64,000 bases of DNA, taken from Neoarius graeffei. Lineage: Eukaryota; Chordata; Actinopteri; Siluriformes; Ariidae. Below, in pieces: positions 44,112 through 54,075 of the stretch; position 1 is the first letter of the stretch, and each line of letters opens with the position of its first letter. The DNA is taken from assembly GCF_027579695.1 (NCBI RefSeq), contig NC_083574.1:45090559-45154558 (forward strand). Reading direction: 5' to 3'. Under the pieces are notes generated by a model that did no database searches, was not told where the DNA came from, and saw nothing but the letters and a program-made list of their open reading frames with translations. A program made the position numbers and the translations under genes.

Positions 44112-45897
44112 TTAGTGTGTGTGGCACTTATATGTCTATCGGGCACAGTAGTGTTGTTTTATTTATTAAAAAAAAAACACACGTTGTATAGAATACATTT
44201 GTTGCCACGCTGCACGACACACCTACCTTGTTGGTCTAGATTAGGTGTACAGTTACAGCTCACCTTTCATGAGTCTACTGACAAAAATTATATCTTTTGG
44301 TGCACTACTTCCTTGACAGTGCTAAACTGGTGTATAAAGCCAGTGGTTCCTGTGAAATGTTATTCAAATCCTGCTGCGTGACACATTTGCATGAAGGCCT
44401 TTGGGGAAACAACTGGAACACACCAAATCTTCAGCAGTGTGCTGTTTGCAGAATGTGTTGATTCTTGTCTGATCATTTTGACTTGATTATATGATAAATT
44501 CACACAGTGTACTGACAGTTTTTAATGTCCAAATGTAATGTATGTACATTATAAAACTTGATCACGCTCCCTTATGGTGCCTACAGAATGTGAGATTTCA
44601 GCAATCGTATAAGTTTATTGGAAGTGACTTTGTGCCGTACGGATCTAATAAACTTGGGTGCGACATCAAGTTTGACGTATGTAGACTGTATGATGAGAAC
44701 ACCTACTGAATCGTAGGCTATGACTATAAAGGAATAAAACCTCATCAGTGTGCATCATCCATCTGTGCCGCTAGAGCGGTAAACAATGAAGGTATGCAAG
44801 AATCGAGCCCTTGCAATCGTCAAGGGGATCAGTGCATCATTTCATGCTGCATTCCTATTAGTTGATATGTAGACGTAGGTCGTAGCAGCAGGTCACATCA
44901 TGAGATGGTCACCGTAAATTTCTGACGTTGTCAGAATTTTGTCCCAGGCCACCTTGGCTGCAAGACCGTGACATGGCCATCTTTGAGCTTCCCTCACGGA
45001 CCCATTTTCGACGGACAGGGAACGGGTTTTGCTCTTGTTCATGCACCAAATTTTTAATCGTTCAGAGCATTCTGACCAAAAATAAATTGGTTCGGAACAT
45101 GAAAAGTTGGTTCCCAGTTGGAAAAAAAAATATATACCTATTATTTCCAGCACAAACCGTGATGACATCAGTCCTTACTTTGGGGAGGAAGCAGAGCACA
45201 GGAATAGACACGAAAAGGAAAAGAAAAAAACTGGCCCGAAAACAAATATATACATATGAAAACAGAACAAAAGCTGGCGCAGGTAATCGATGCACGCCGC
45301 CATCTTGCTTCTACTGTTTACTCCCGTTGTGAGTTGTGCAAAGCCCTCTGTTCATGACATACCATTGATTACAATGGTTCCAGTGAAAACGTGGTCCGGT
45401 TTGCTGGCTAGCACCAAGTTTCAAAGAATCCTGAATGGAGTCGGTTCAAGAACTTGTTCCCTGTTGGTTGAAAAGGGGTAACAGTGCGCCGCAGGATCAC
45501 CATTTTGGAGCCACGACCAAAGATATCACCATGTTTGTTTCACACTGATCATCTTTCATTTGGGACAGTACTCAAGATAATAGGACTAATTAAAATTTCA
45601 CACTGTATGGGGCATCTTTTGACCCTGAAAAAGCATAGCCAATTTTCCTGTTTAACTCTGAACGCAAAATCTTTTACGAGGAAAGAAAAGTCAGTAACGG
45701 AATTACGTCAGGAAAACTTTCATTTCTTAAAATTCAAACCAAGATTTCTCTGACGTGACATTGCTATAATTGCGGTGGTGACTTTTAAATACTGTATGGG
45801 TTTCAGTACATTTTGCCTTGGATTCCATACTTTAGCAAGATCACTGAGCTGATAAGTTAAGGCAATCTTAATGATTTCATAATTTGGCCTCTCTCTT
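44112..45897. other. No gene supported
   Basis: Contains several CpG-bearing, repeat-like pieces (for example 'cgccgccatcttgcttctac' near 45296) and open frames of 60-130 codons without recognisable products. I call no exon. Confidence 0.5.
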
Positions 45898-46264
45898 GGG
45901 TGGCACGGTGGTGTAGTGGTTAGCAGTCTCCTCACAGTAAGAAGGTCCTGGGTTTGAGCCTCGCAGCCGACAAGGGCCTTTCTGTGTGGAGTTTGCATGT
46001 TCTCCCCGTGTCTGCATGGGTTTCCTCCGGGTGCTCTGGTTTCCCCCACAATCCAAAGACATGCAGGTTAGGTTAACTGGTGACTCTAAATTGAGCGTAG
46101 GTGTGAATGTGAGTGTGAATGGTTGTCTGTGTCTATGTGTCAGCCCTGCGATGACCTGGCGACTTGTCCAGGGTGTACCCCGCCTTTCGCCCGTAGTCAG
46201 CTGGGATAGGCTCCAGCTTGCCTGCGACCCTGTAGAACAGGATAAGCAGCTACAAATAATGGAT
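45898..46264 (+). mobile_element. SINE, tail A (row of four, no. 1)
   Basis: Full copy ending 'gctacaaataatggatg', followed by 'acatctcttctgaag', which recurs after copies 2 and 3. Confidence 0.93.
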
Positions 46265-46484
46265 GACATCTCTTCTGAAGAATTACCCAGAGTATACCCA
46301 CCATTATGTGTGTCTGAAATCTTTGAAATGGTAACTGTACTATTCATGCCCCTTGTGATGTCATCACAGTACACAACTACTAACTTCTCACAAGAATAAC
46401 GGAACAACGGTGCAAATCAGCACCAGGATCGCCAAACACATCGCAAAAAAACTGAATGTAAATAAAACTAACGTGTTTTAGGAT

Positions 46485-46831
46485 GGGGTGGCACGGTGGT
46501 GTAGTGGTTAGCACTGTTGCCTCACAGCAAGAAGGTCCGGGTTCGAGCCCCGTGGCTGGCGAGGGCCATTCTGTGCGGAGTTTGCATGTTCTCCCCGTGT
46601 CCGTGTGGGTTTCCTCCGGGTGCTCCGGTTTCCCCCAAAGACATGCAGGTTAGGCTAATTGGTGGCTCTAAATTGACCGTAGGTGTGAATGTGTTTGTCT
46701 CTGTGTCAGCCCTGCGATAATCTGGCGACTTGTCCAGGGTGTACCCCGCCTCTCGCCCATAGTCAGCTGGGATAGGCTCCAGCTTGCCTGCGACCCTGTA
46801 GAACAGGATAAGCGGCTACAAATAATGGATG
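46485..46831 (+). mobile_element. SINE, tail A (row of four, no. 2)
   Basis: Plus-strand copy, followed by 'gcatctcttttgaatggg' and then directly by copy 3. Confidence 0.93.
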
Positions 46832-46845
46832 GCATCTCTTTTGAA

Positions 46846-47213
46846 TGGGTGGCACGGTGGTGTAGTGGTTAGCGCTGTCGCCGCACAGCTGAAGGTGCGG
46901 GTTTGATCCCCGTGGCTGGTGAGAGTCTTTCTGTGCGGAGTTTGCATGTTCTCCCCTTGTCCGTGTGGGTTTCCTCCGGGTGCTCCGGTTTCCCCCACAG
47001 TCCAAAGACGTGCAGGTTAGGTTAACTGGTGACTCTAAATTGAGCGTAGGTGTGAATGTGAGTGTGAATGGTTGTCTGTGTCTATGTGTCAGCCCTGTGA
47101 TGACCTGGCGACTTGTCCAGGGTGTACCCCGCCTTTCGCCCGTAGTCAGCTGGGATAGGCTCCAGCTTGCCTGCGACCCTGTAGAACAGGATAAGCGGCT
47201 ACAAATAACGGAT
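46846..47213 (+). mobile_element. SINE, tail A (row of four, no. 3)
   Basis: Plus-strand copy flanked on both sides by 'gcatctctt(t/c)tgaa', either its target duplication or the join of a tandem duplication. Confidence 0.93.
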
Positions 47214-47228
47214 GGCATCTCTTCTGAA

Positions 47229-47617
47229 GGGGCGGCACGGTGGTGTAGTGGTTAGCGCTGTCGCCTCACAGCAAGATCATCCGGGTTCGAGCCCCGTGGC
47301 TAGCGAGGGCCTTTCTGTGCGGAGTTTGCATGTTCTCCCCGTGTCCGCATGGGTTTCCTCCGGGTGCTCCGGTTTCCCCCACAGTCCAAAGACATGCAGG
47401 TTAGGTTAACTGGTGACTCTAAATTGACCGTAGGTGTGAATGTGAGTGTGAATGGTTGTCTGTGTCTATGTGTCAGCCCTGTGATGACCTGGTGACTTGT
47501 CCAGGGTGTACCCCGCCTTTCGCCCGTAGTCAGCTGGGATAGGCTCCAGCTTGCCTGCGACCCTGTAGAACAGGATAAAGTGGCTACAGATAATGGATGG
47601 ATGGATGGATGGATGGA
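47229..47617 (+). mobile_element. SINE, tail A (row of four, no. 4)
   Basis: Plus-strand copy ending in about six ATGG units. Head-to-tail with copy 3 across a 15-bp spacer. Confidence 0.93.
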
Positions 47618-47873
47618 GGGCTTTTTCTAGTGACATTCCACTTTGTTCTTCAGCATATCTTCTTCCTTTTTCCTGATCAAGACAGAGGTGCACCCTAGGC
47701 ACATGAGTGCCTTGTGTGAAAGGGATAAAGCCAGTGTGTCGGTGTGTTTGCTCCTGAGCTGCAGCACTGGGAGGAAAACAAACACCACAAGCTCAGCACA
47801 GGAGTCTAAGAATAGCGCGCACCCTTAAACACTCCAAAAGTGCACGAGACAGCAGTCAATAATACTGTTTATT

Positions 47874-47917
<44 letters not shown>

Positions 47918-48179
47918 CCCCGCAGCAGCGCCACTGTGCCCGACTGACTGATTATTAAATTCAGTTCACATACAAGATGAGAAAACCCGATAAATCTCTC
48001 TCCACACGGCGGAACGGAAACACAGAGACAGAACAACTCTTTCAGGACTGTGTGTAAGCTGTGCTACAGAGAATTTCCTGGTTTTTTTTTTTTTTTGTTA
48101 TGATACAATTAACTAAAATGCCTGGTATGATCTTGCCCTCCACAGACAGCTTGACATTAGAAGATAAGCCCATGTTTAC
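47618..48179. other. No gene; GA-repeat
   Basis: A GA-run with two interruptions at about 47874-47917. The rest lies upstream of the hsbp1 array and has no supported frame. Confidence 0.6.
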
Positions 48180-48245
48180 CTGCGCTACTGGAGGAGGTTA
48201 CAGTCAGCTCGGGTTCCTGTCTCCTCCGGGCTGCACTCAGGAGTG
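48180..48245 (-). other. slc66a2: Candidate slc66a2 5' non-coding exon
   Basis: Read on the minus strand, this CpG-containing stretch ends TAGCGCAG/GTAAACATG, a plausible though weak donor. It would place the slc66a2 transcription start a few hundred bases from the first hsbp1 promoter, giving a head-to-head pair. Inferred from position and one splice-like site only. Confidence 0.3.
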
Positions 48246-48547
48246 AAGAGCTAAAATAAAGAGGTTTAAATAAGAAGTTAAAAGGCGGACAGAGTTGCAG
48301 ATGGACTCACTATGAACACATGTTCCCAACCCAGCACAGCGCCCTGCGGGGCGGAGTGGACCTCAGGCACAGCAAAAACGAAACATACAGCAGCACACAT
48401 CCGATTTGACTCCATATCGGTTTATTAACGCATCAGAAATACATTTGTGTCATCGAGTTAGAGCAATCTTGTATTGTTGTTGTTTTAAAGAATGTTATTA
48501 AAACGTTGCAAAGCTGAAATTCCTCCCAAAACGAGGGTTTGTTGTGA

Positions 48548-48557
48548 TCTCGCGAGA
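48548..48557 (+). promoter_or_regulatory. TCTCGCGAGA plus ETS-like site, unit 1
   Basis: The palindrome TCTCGCGAGA, a known vertebrate CpG-promoter motif bound by BANP, is followed at once by CTTCCGG, an ETS-type site. It lies 135 bp before the ATG. Confidence 0.75.
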
Positions 48558-48682
48558 CTTCCGGACAATCTCGCCGGTTTAATCAACAGACTGGAACTAG
48601 CGAGTGAGTTTGAATCGCGTCGCTGCTCTGTTTCTGGTTGTTTGTTTATTTGCTTTTTTTTAAATTTGCATAAACACTAATT

Positions 48683-48727
48683 ATGGCAGAGACGGATCCG
48701 AAGTCAGTGCAGGATCTTACAGCGGTG
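48683..48727 (+). CDS. hsbp1: hsbp1 first coding exon, copy 1
   Basis: Encodes MAETDPKSVQDLTAV in frame 0, then the donor GTG/GTGAGT. This matches the start of vertebrate HSBP1. Any of the five copies can be joined to exon 2 at 50632 without changing the product. Confidence 0.93.
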
Positions 48728-48923
48728 GTGAGTTTCAAACATTGGTTTGTTCAACTAGGCGATGCTAGGCTAGTTAAGCAAGCTAGCATAACAACAAATG
48801 TCCCAGCCTTTTTTTTTCTTTTTTAAACCGTGCGTGTAAATGCTGTGTAAACTTCCATGAGATTATCTGTAATGCTTCAAAACGTTCCAAAGCTGAAATT
48901 CCTTCCAAAACGAGAGTTTGTGA

Positions 48924-48933
48924 TCTCGCGAGA
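48924..48933 (+). promoter_or_regulatory. TCTCGCGAGA plus ETS-like site, unit 2
   Basis: Same arrangement as in unit 1, 127 bp before the ATG of copy 2. Confidence 0.75.
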
Positions 48934-49050
48934 CTTCCGGACAATCTCGCCGGTTTAATCAACAGACTGGAACTAGCGAGTGAGTTTGAATCGCGTCGCT
49001 GCTCTGTTTTTGTTCGTTCGTTTGTTTATTTATTTGCATAAACACTAATT

Positions 49051-49095
49051 ATGGCAGAGACGGATCCGAAGTCAGTGCAGGATCTTACAGCGGTG
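49051..49095 (+). CDS. hsbp1: hsbp1 first coding exon, copy 2
   Basis: Identical 45 bases to copy 1, with the same donor. Whether this copy is transcribed cannot be told from sequence. Confidence 0.9.
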
Positions 49096-49394
49096 GTGAG
49101 TTTCAAACATTGGTTTGTTCAACTAGGTGATGCTAGGCTAGTTAAGCAAGCTAGCATAACAACAAATGTCCCAGGCTTTTTCTTCTTTTAACCGTGCGTG
49201 TAAATGCTGTGTAAACTTCCATGAGATTATCTGTAATGCTTCAAAACGTTCCAAAGCTGAAATTCCTTCCAAAACGAGAGTTCGTTGTGATCTCGCCGGT
49301 TTAATCAACAGACTGGAAATATCGAGTGAATTTCAATCGCATCGCTGCACTGGTTTTGTTTATTTATTTACTTACTTTTGCATAAACACTAATT

Positions 49395-49439
49395 ATGGCA
49401 GAGACGGATCCGAAGTCAGTGCAGGATCTTACAGCAGTG
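49395..49439 (+). CDS. hsbp1: hsbp1 first coding exon, copy 3
   Basis: One synonymous change (GCG to GCA, Ala), with the donor kept. Its promoter core lacks the TCTCGCGAGA/ETS segment, deleted between two short 'atctcgc' repeats near 49289, so this copy may be silent. Confidence 0.9.
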
Positions 49440-49644
49440 GTGAGTTTCAAACATTGGTTTGTTTAACTAGGCGATGCTAGGCTAGTTAAGCAAGCTAGCT
49501 ACCTGGCATAACAACAAATGCCCCAGGCTTTTCTTTTTCTTTAAACCGTGCGTGTAAATGCTGTGTAAACTTCCATGAGATTATCTGTAATGCTTCAAAA
49601 CGTTGCAAAGCTGAAATTCCTTCCAAAACAAGGGTTTGTTGTGA

Positions 49645-49654
49645 TCTCGCGAGA
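49645..49654 (+). promoter_or_regulatory. TCTCGCGAGA plus ETS-like site, unit 4
   Basis: Same arrangement, 133 bp before the ATG of copy 4. Confidence 0.75.
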
Positions 49655-49777
49655 CTTCCGGACAATCTCGCCGGTTTAATCAACAGACTGGAACTATCGA
49701 GTGAATTTAAATCGCATCGCTGTTCTGTTTTTGTTTGTTTGTTTATTTACTTACTTACTTTTGCATAAACACTAATT

Positions 49778-49822
49778 ATGGCAGAGACGGATCCGAAGTC
49801 AGTGCAGGATCTTACAGCGGTG
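49778..49822 (+). CDS. hsbp1: hsbp1 first coding exon, copy 4
   Basis: Identical coding bases to copies 1, 2 and 5, donor kept. The intronic part of this unit carries a small 'gctagcttgctagcataac' variant. Confidence 0.9.
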
Positions 49823-50030
49823 GTGAGTTTCAAACATTGGTTTGTTTAACTAGGCGATGCTAGGCTAGTTAAGCAAGCTAGCTTGCTAGCATAACAAATG
49901 TCCCAGGCTTTTCTTTTTGTTTTTCTTTAAACAGTGCGTGTAAATGCTGTGTAAACTTCCATGAGATTATCTGTAATGCTTCAAAACGTTCCAAAGCTGA
50001 AATTCCTTCCAAAACGAGAGTTTGTTGTGA

Positions 50031-50040
50031 TCTCGCGAGA
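50031..50040 (+). promoter_or_regulatory. TCTCGCGAGA plus ETS-like site, unit 5
   Basis: Same arrangement, 123 bp before the ATG of copy 5. Confidence 0.75.
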
Positions 50041-50153
50041 CTTCCGGACAATCTCGCCGGTTTAATCAACAGACTGGAACTGTCGCGTGAATTTGAATCG
50101 CATCACTGTTCTGTTCTTTCGTTCGCTTTTTTTTATTTGCATAAACACTAATT

Positions 50154-50198
50154 ATGGCAGAGACGGATCCGAAGTCAGTGCAGGATCTTACAGCGGTG
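50154..50198 (+). CDS. hsbp1: hsbp1 first coding exon, copy 5 (nearest exon 2)
   Basis: Same 15 residues and donor. It lies 433 bp upstream of exon 2, so it needs the shortest first intron. Confidence 0.92.
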
Positions 50199-50631
50199 GT
50201 GAGTTTCAAACATTGGTTTGTTCAACTAGGCGATGCTAGGCTAGTTAAGCAAGCTAGCATAACAACAAATGTCCCAGCCTTTTCTTTCTTTTTTAAACCG
50301 TGCGTGTAAATGCTGTGTAAACTTCCATTAGATTATCTGTAATGCTAAATTTAGTAAATTTTCCAGCCCATGGTCAAACTGATGTTTGATTGGCTAGAAT
50401 GAAATAACTATAACCTCAGTCGGTGATGTTGCTAGCTCTACTTGGTTAGTAATTATGCACTCAGTGTATAAAGTATGGATAGTGAGCAATGGGAAATGTG
50501 TGTAAAGGCATTTTAGCATCTGTTCCTTTCTTCATAAACTCTGATTAGATGGTTCTAAGTGCAATATGTGAGCACTGGAGCTAGCACTAACACTAATAAT
50601 ACTGTAACTCGGTGGTGTTTTGTTGTGACAG

Positions 50632-50698
50632 GTGCAGACGTTGCTGCAGCAGATGCAGGACAAATTCCAGACCATGTCAGATCAAATCATCGGGAGAA
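50632..50698 (+). CDS. hsbp1: hsbp1 exon 2
   Basis: Acceptor TTGTGACAG/GTGCAG. Encodes VQTLLQQMQDKFQTMSDQI followed by I-G-R, the hydrophobic heptad coiled-coil core by which HSBP1 trimerises and binds the HSF1 oligomerisation domain. It ends after the first base of an Ile codon. The next bases, ATATCCTT, are not a GT donor but match the U12 AT-AC consensus. Confidence 0.96.
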
Positions 50699-51077
50699 AT
50701 ATCCTTCCTCTAATCACTGAACACTGCCCGTGACACACAATCTAGAAGTGATCAGTGATCTGATCAGAAATACTTTGTTTCATGCTGAGCAAGTAGGACC
50801 AGTCAGGTGATCTACCACTAAGCTACCGTATAATTGAATTTACACTACATAATGTAGTGGCTAACACTGTCTCCACAGCAAGAAGGTTCTGGGTTCGAGC
50901 CCAGCAGCCGGCAAGGGCTTTTCTGTGTGGAGTTTGCATGTTCTCCCCATGTCTGTGTGGGTTTCGTCCAGGTGCTCCGGGTTCCCCTACAGTCCAAAGA
51001 CAGGCAGGTTAGGCTAATTGGTGGCTCTAAACTGACTGTAGGTGTGAATGCGAGTGTGAATGGTAGTTTGTGTCTAT

Positions 51078-52151
51078 CCCTGTGTCCGAAATCACTCACT
51101 ACTCCATATGTAGGGAATTACTCTATAGAGGACTATATATACCCCTTTTCCACCAAATCAGTTCCAGGGCTGGTTCAGAGCCGGTGCTGGTTAACAACTC
51201 GTGAAACTTGCAAGCCAACTGAGAACCAGTTTGCTTTTCCATCGCTCGCGGTGCTAAGCGGAGCCACGTCAGTTACATCGCTGTATATGTCAGTTACGGC
51301 GCTACGTTTACATAAACCTTGGCACGAATATCAAAGCAAAAACAACACGGAAGAAGCAGCAGCAGCAACAATAATAATAATGGATGACTTTGCGTTTGTA
51401 CAGCTGCTGCTTCTTGTCACTTAAAAATGGCGATCTTTCGCGGTCTTATTGTTGTTGGTCTTAACAACTCCGCCCCCCGCTGACGTAAGCGGTTCTTTCC
51501 TCTGGCCCAGCAGAGAGTTGGTGCTAGCCTGGAACCGGTTTTTCTGGCCCCAGAGCCAGTTCTTTGTCAGTGGAAACAGAAAACCCGGTTCCAAACTAAG
51601 CACTGGCCCCGAACCAGCCCTGGAACTGCTTTGGTGGAAAAGGGGCATTTGTGAGCTCATTGGTAAAATGAAGAAGAAAAAAAACGCTTTCAGACACTAG
51701 TACGTTGAGCTGGTGTTTGTCATTACTGTCGCACAATTAAAACGGGTCAGATCAGTCGGCTGGTGGGTTTTCAAAATAGTAAGTACATGCATGTATTTTT
51801 GTGATAAATCCATATTATACTGAGCGTCTTTCTCATATTAATCAATACAAAGTACCTGCATCTTTCAGTTTTTTGGCTTTTTTTTTTATCAAGGATGAAT
51901 ACTTTCTTCGTTGAAGCTGCCTTTTATTAAATCAAATTTGAGACTTTTTTTTTTTTCAGCGCAACCACAATGCATGATGGGATATATTGCTTTGGTTAGC
52001 GACCATCATTGTAGACTACTTTTCGTGATGCATTGTGGGATACTTTGAGTGCACTATATAAGGTGTAAATAATCCTCACTAAGGTTTCAGACAGCACTAC
52101 AAAATGGTGTCCCTGCTATATAGTGAGTAGGGAGCGATTTTGGACACAGGG
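51078..52151. mobile_element. MITE with CCCTGTGTCC ends
   Basis: Ends 'ccctgtgtccgaaatcactc' and 'gagcgattttggacacaggg' are inverted. 3-bp TAT duplication inside the SINE. Itself contains another foldback at 51142-51645. No transposase. Confidence 0.85.
51142..51645. mobile_element. MITE family 2, copy 1
   Basis: Ends 'ccccttttccaccaaatcag' and 'ctgctttggtggaaaagggg' are inverted. Relative at 57138-57600 in the opposite orientation. Inner words GGTTCC and GGAACC alternate. No open gene. Confidence 0.88.
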
Positions 52152-52275
52152 TATGTGTTAGCCCTGCGATGACCTGGTGACTTATCCAGGGTGTACCCTG
52201 ACTTTTGCCCATAATTATCTGGGAGGGGCTTCAGCTTGCCTGCGACCGTGCACAGGATATGATTACAGATAATGG

Positions 52276-53182
52276 ATGGATTAGATAATTATTGCGACAC
52301 CCATTCAGGAGTTTTTTTTTTTTTGGATCCCACCCACCAAGTATGGAGCTCTGCTCCATTATTAAGAGAGTATGGTAATGTAATGTATCGACCTCATTTT
52401 TAATGGCTTTGGTGACCGTATGATGTCCATATGTACGTGTAGCACTATAGGGAACCCTGATAAGTGCAAGGCAACGTATATCTAACACTTGACCACCAGC
52501 CAACGAAATTTGCTTTTAAAAATAACATGGGGTTATTTACTAACACTGTAACAGCACTTGGCATTAAGAACAACAGCTGCAAGTCTCTGATGGGTGGCTG
52601 TGTCTCTTTTATTCCTCTTGAACACGAGTATAGCATCAAACACCATGTACTGTACACTGAGCATTATGAAAACTAAAAAATAATTGACATAATACATAAT
52701 TTTGCAGAGTAGTGTTTACAGACTATACTCTGAACATCGTGCTCCGATCAGCCAAGGGTGCAAACCTCTACAAGTTTGCCAGATGTGCACCTTTGGCCTC
52801 TGCGCTCAAAGTCCCATGTTAAACCACAGTTCAACCAATGCACTGAACGCAAACACCACACTCAAACAGTGCATGTAAACTTTGTTGTGCATGAATGATG
52901 CATCAGGATGACGAGCAGCAGAACTTTAGAACACTGTGTTAAACCTCTGACTGAGGCACAGGGGGAATATAAACACAGCAACGAGTGTCTGTAGCATAAC
53001 ACGTACAGCTTCCTGGGCTGACAGCTCCGCTCAGAACATGAATAATGAGTGACCGCTCTGGTGACCACGTACAAAAGCATTTTACACCCAGCAGGGGCTC
53101 TGCTTTCAGGCAGTGCACATATATAAATAAAAATCTAGACTAGCAGCATTGATTCTCTTCCTGTAATATCGCTGCATTCGAT
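52276..53182. other. No gene; hsbp1 intron 2
   Basis: Non-coding on reading; small open frames on both strands lack splice context and motifs. Confidence 0.55.
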
Positions 53183-53422
53183 TTAAAGCTAGGGTTGGTC
53201 ATTTTGGAAAAACTAGGTTTAGGTAAGCTAGGTTTTTGTAGTGTCTAACCTTACAAATCCTGCCCTCTCTCCAAAGCCAGTCCTCCAGAACACATGAACA
53301 CGCACTGCCTGACTGCTGCTGGAGGATGAGTCCATGGAGAGCATTTGGGGGGGGGGAGAGCACATTAGCCTGGGCCCGCCCATCCTAAATGTGACCCAAC
53401 ACGAGGGCCTGTTGTGAGCTTA

Positions 53423-54075
53423 TGGCCCTTTTCCACTACCCTTTTTCAGCTCGCTTCAGCCCGACACGGCTCACGTTTCGACTACCAAAAAACAGCACGA
53501 CTCAGCTCGCTTCAGCCCTGCTTAGCACCCAAAACTCGCACGGTTTTGGAGTGGGGCTGAAGCGAGCTGAGTGAGGCTGGGGGCGTGAGCAGACACTCCC
53601 CTGTGCACTGATTGGTGAGGAGGAGTGTCCTCACATGCCCCGCGAGCACGCTGGGATCTGTAAACACCGTAAACCCGGAAGAAGAATAATTACGAATTAC
53701 GAGAATTTCTGGAGCCTTATGCGCCTCGCCTCATCTATACGCTCTTGCCAGTATCTGTTGGCATTGTCGATGACAGCAAGCCACAGAACCAAGACCAGCA
53801 ACACTAACGACTCCATGTCCTCCATGTTTATTGTTTACTATCCGGGTCGTGAGACTACCGCTTAAAAGATCACTGATGTCACTGTTTGCGCCGCTTAACG
53901 ACATCACGTGACGTTCACCCACTTTTGCTAACTCCACCCAATGTGTCCACCCACTTCCAGCCAGCACGGTTCAGCGCGGTTGTAGTCGAAATGCAACTCC
54001 AACAGCCCCGCTCAGCTCGACTCAGCACGGCACGGCTCAGCCCGACTCAGCCGCGTTTGTAGTGGAAAAGCGGCA
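53423..54075 (+). mobile_element. MITE family 1, copy 2
   Basis: Starts 'tggcccttttccactaccct', ends 'tttgtagtggaaaagcggca', with TTA on both sides (53420-53422, 54076-54078). Confidence 0.88.

Larger units (their letters stand above)
48491..50340 (+). repeat. Five tandem copies of the hsbp1 promoter plus exon 1
   Basis: Units begin at about 48491, 48871, 49235, 49589 and 49975 (380, 364, 354, 386 and 366 bp). Each holds a 5' block 'aaagctgaaattcc', a CpG-rich core ('ctcgccggtttaatcaacag'), the ATG exon, the donor and an intronic part ending 'gattatctgtaatgct'. Copies differ by point changes and small indels, so this is not an exact assembly repeat. Unit 3 has lost part of its core. Confidence 0.96.
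50852..52274 (+). mobile_element. SINE, tail A, split by a MITE
   Basis: Head part 50852-51077 and tail part 52152-52274 join across the inserted element with a TAT duplication (51075-51077, 52152-52154). Confidence 0.88.

Noticed and set aside
48683-50198. Evenly spaced short repeats that could suggest a CRISPR array
   Set aside because: The repeats are 350-390-bp units with a coding exon and splice donor, in a vertebrate genome. Repeat length and content exclude CRISPR.
50698-50760. Possible GT donor for hsbp1 exon 2 further downstream
   Set aside because: Extending exon 2 adds residues absent from HSBP1 and does not restore the frame at exon 3, whereas the AT-AC join does so exactly.
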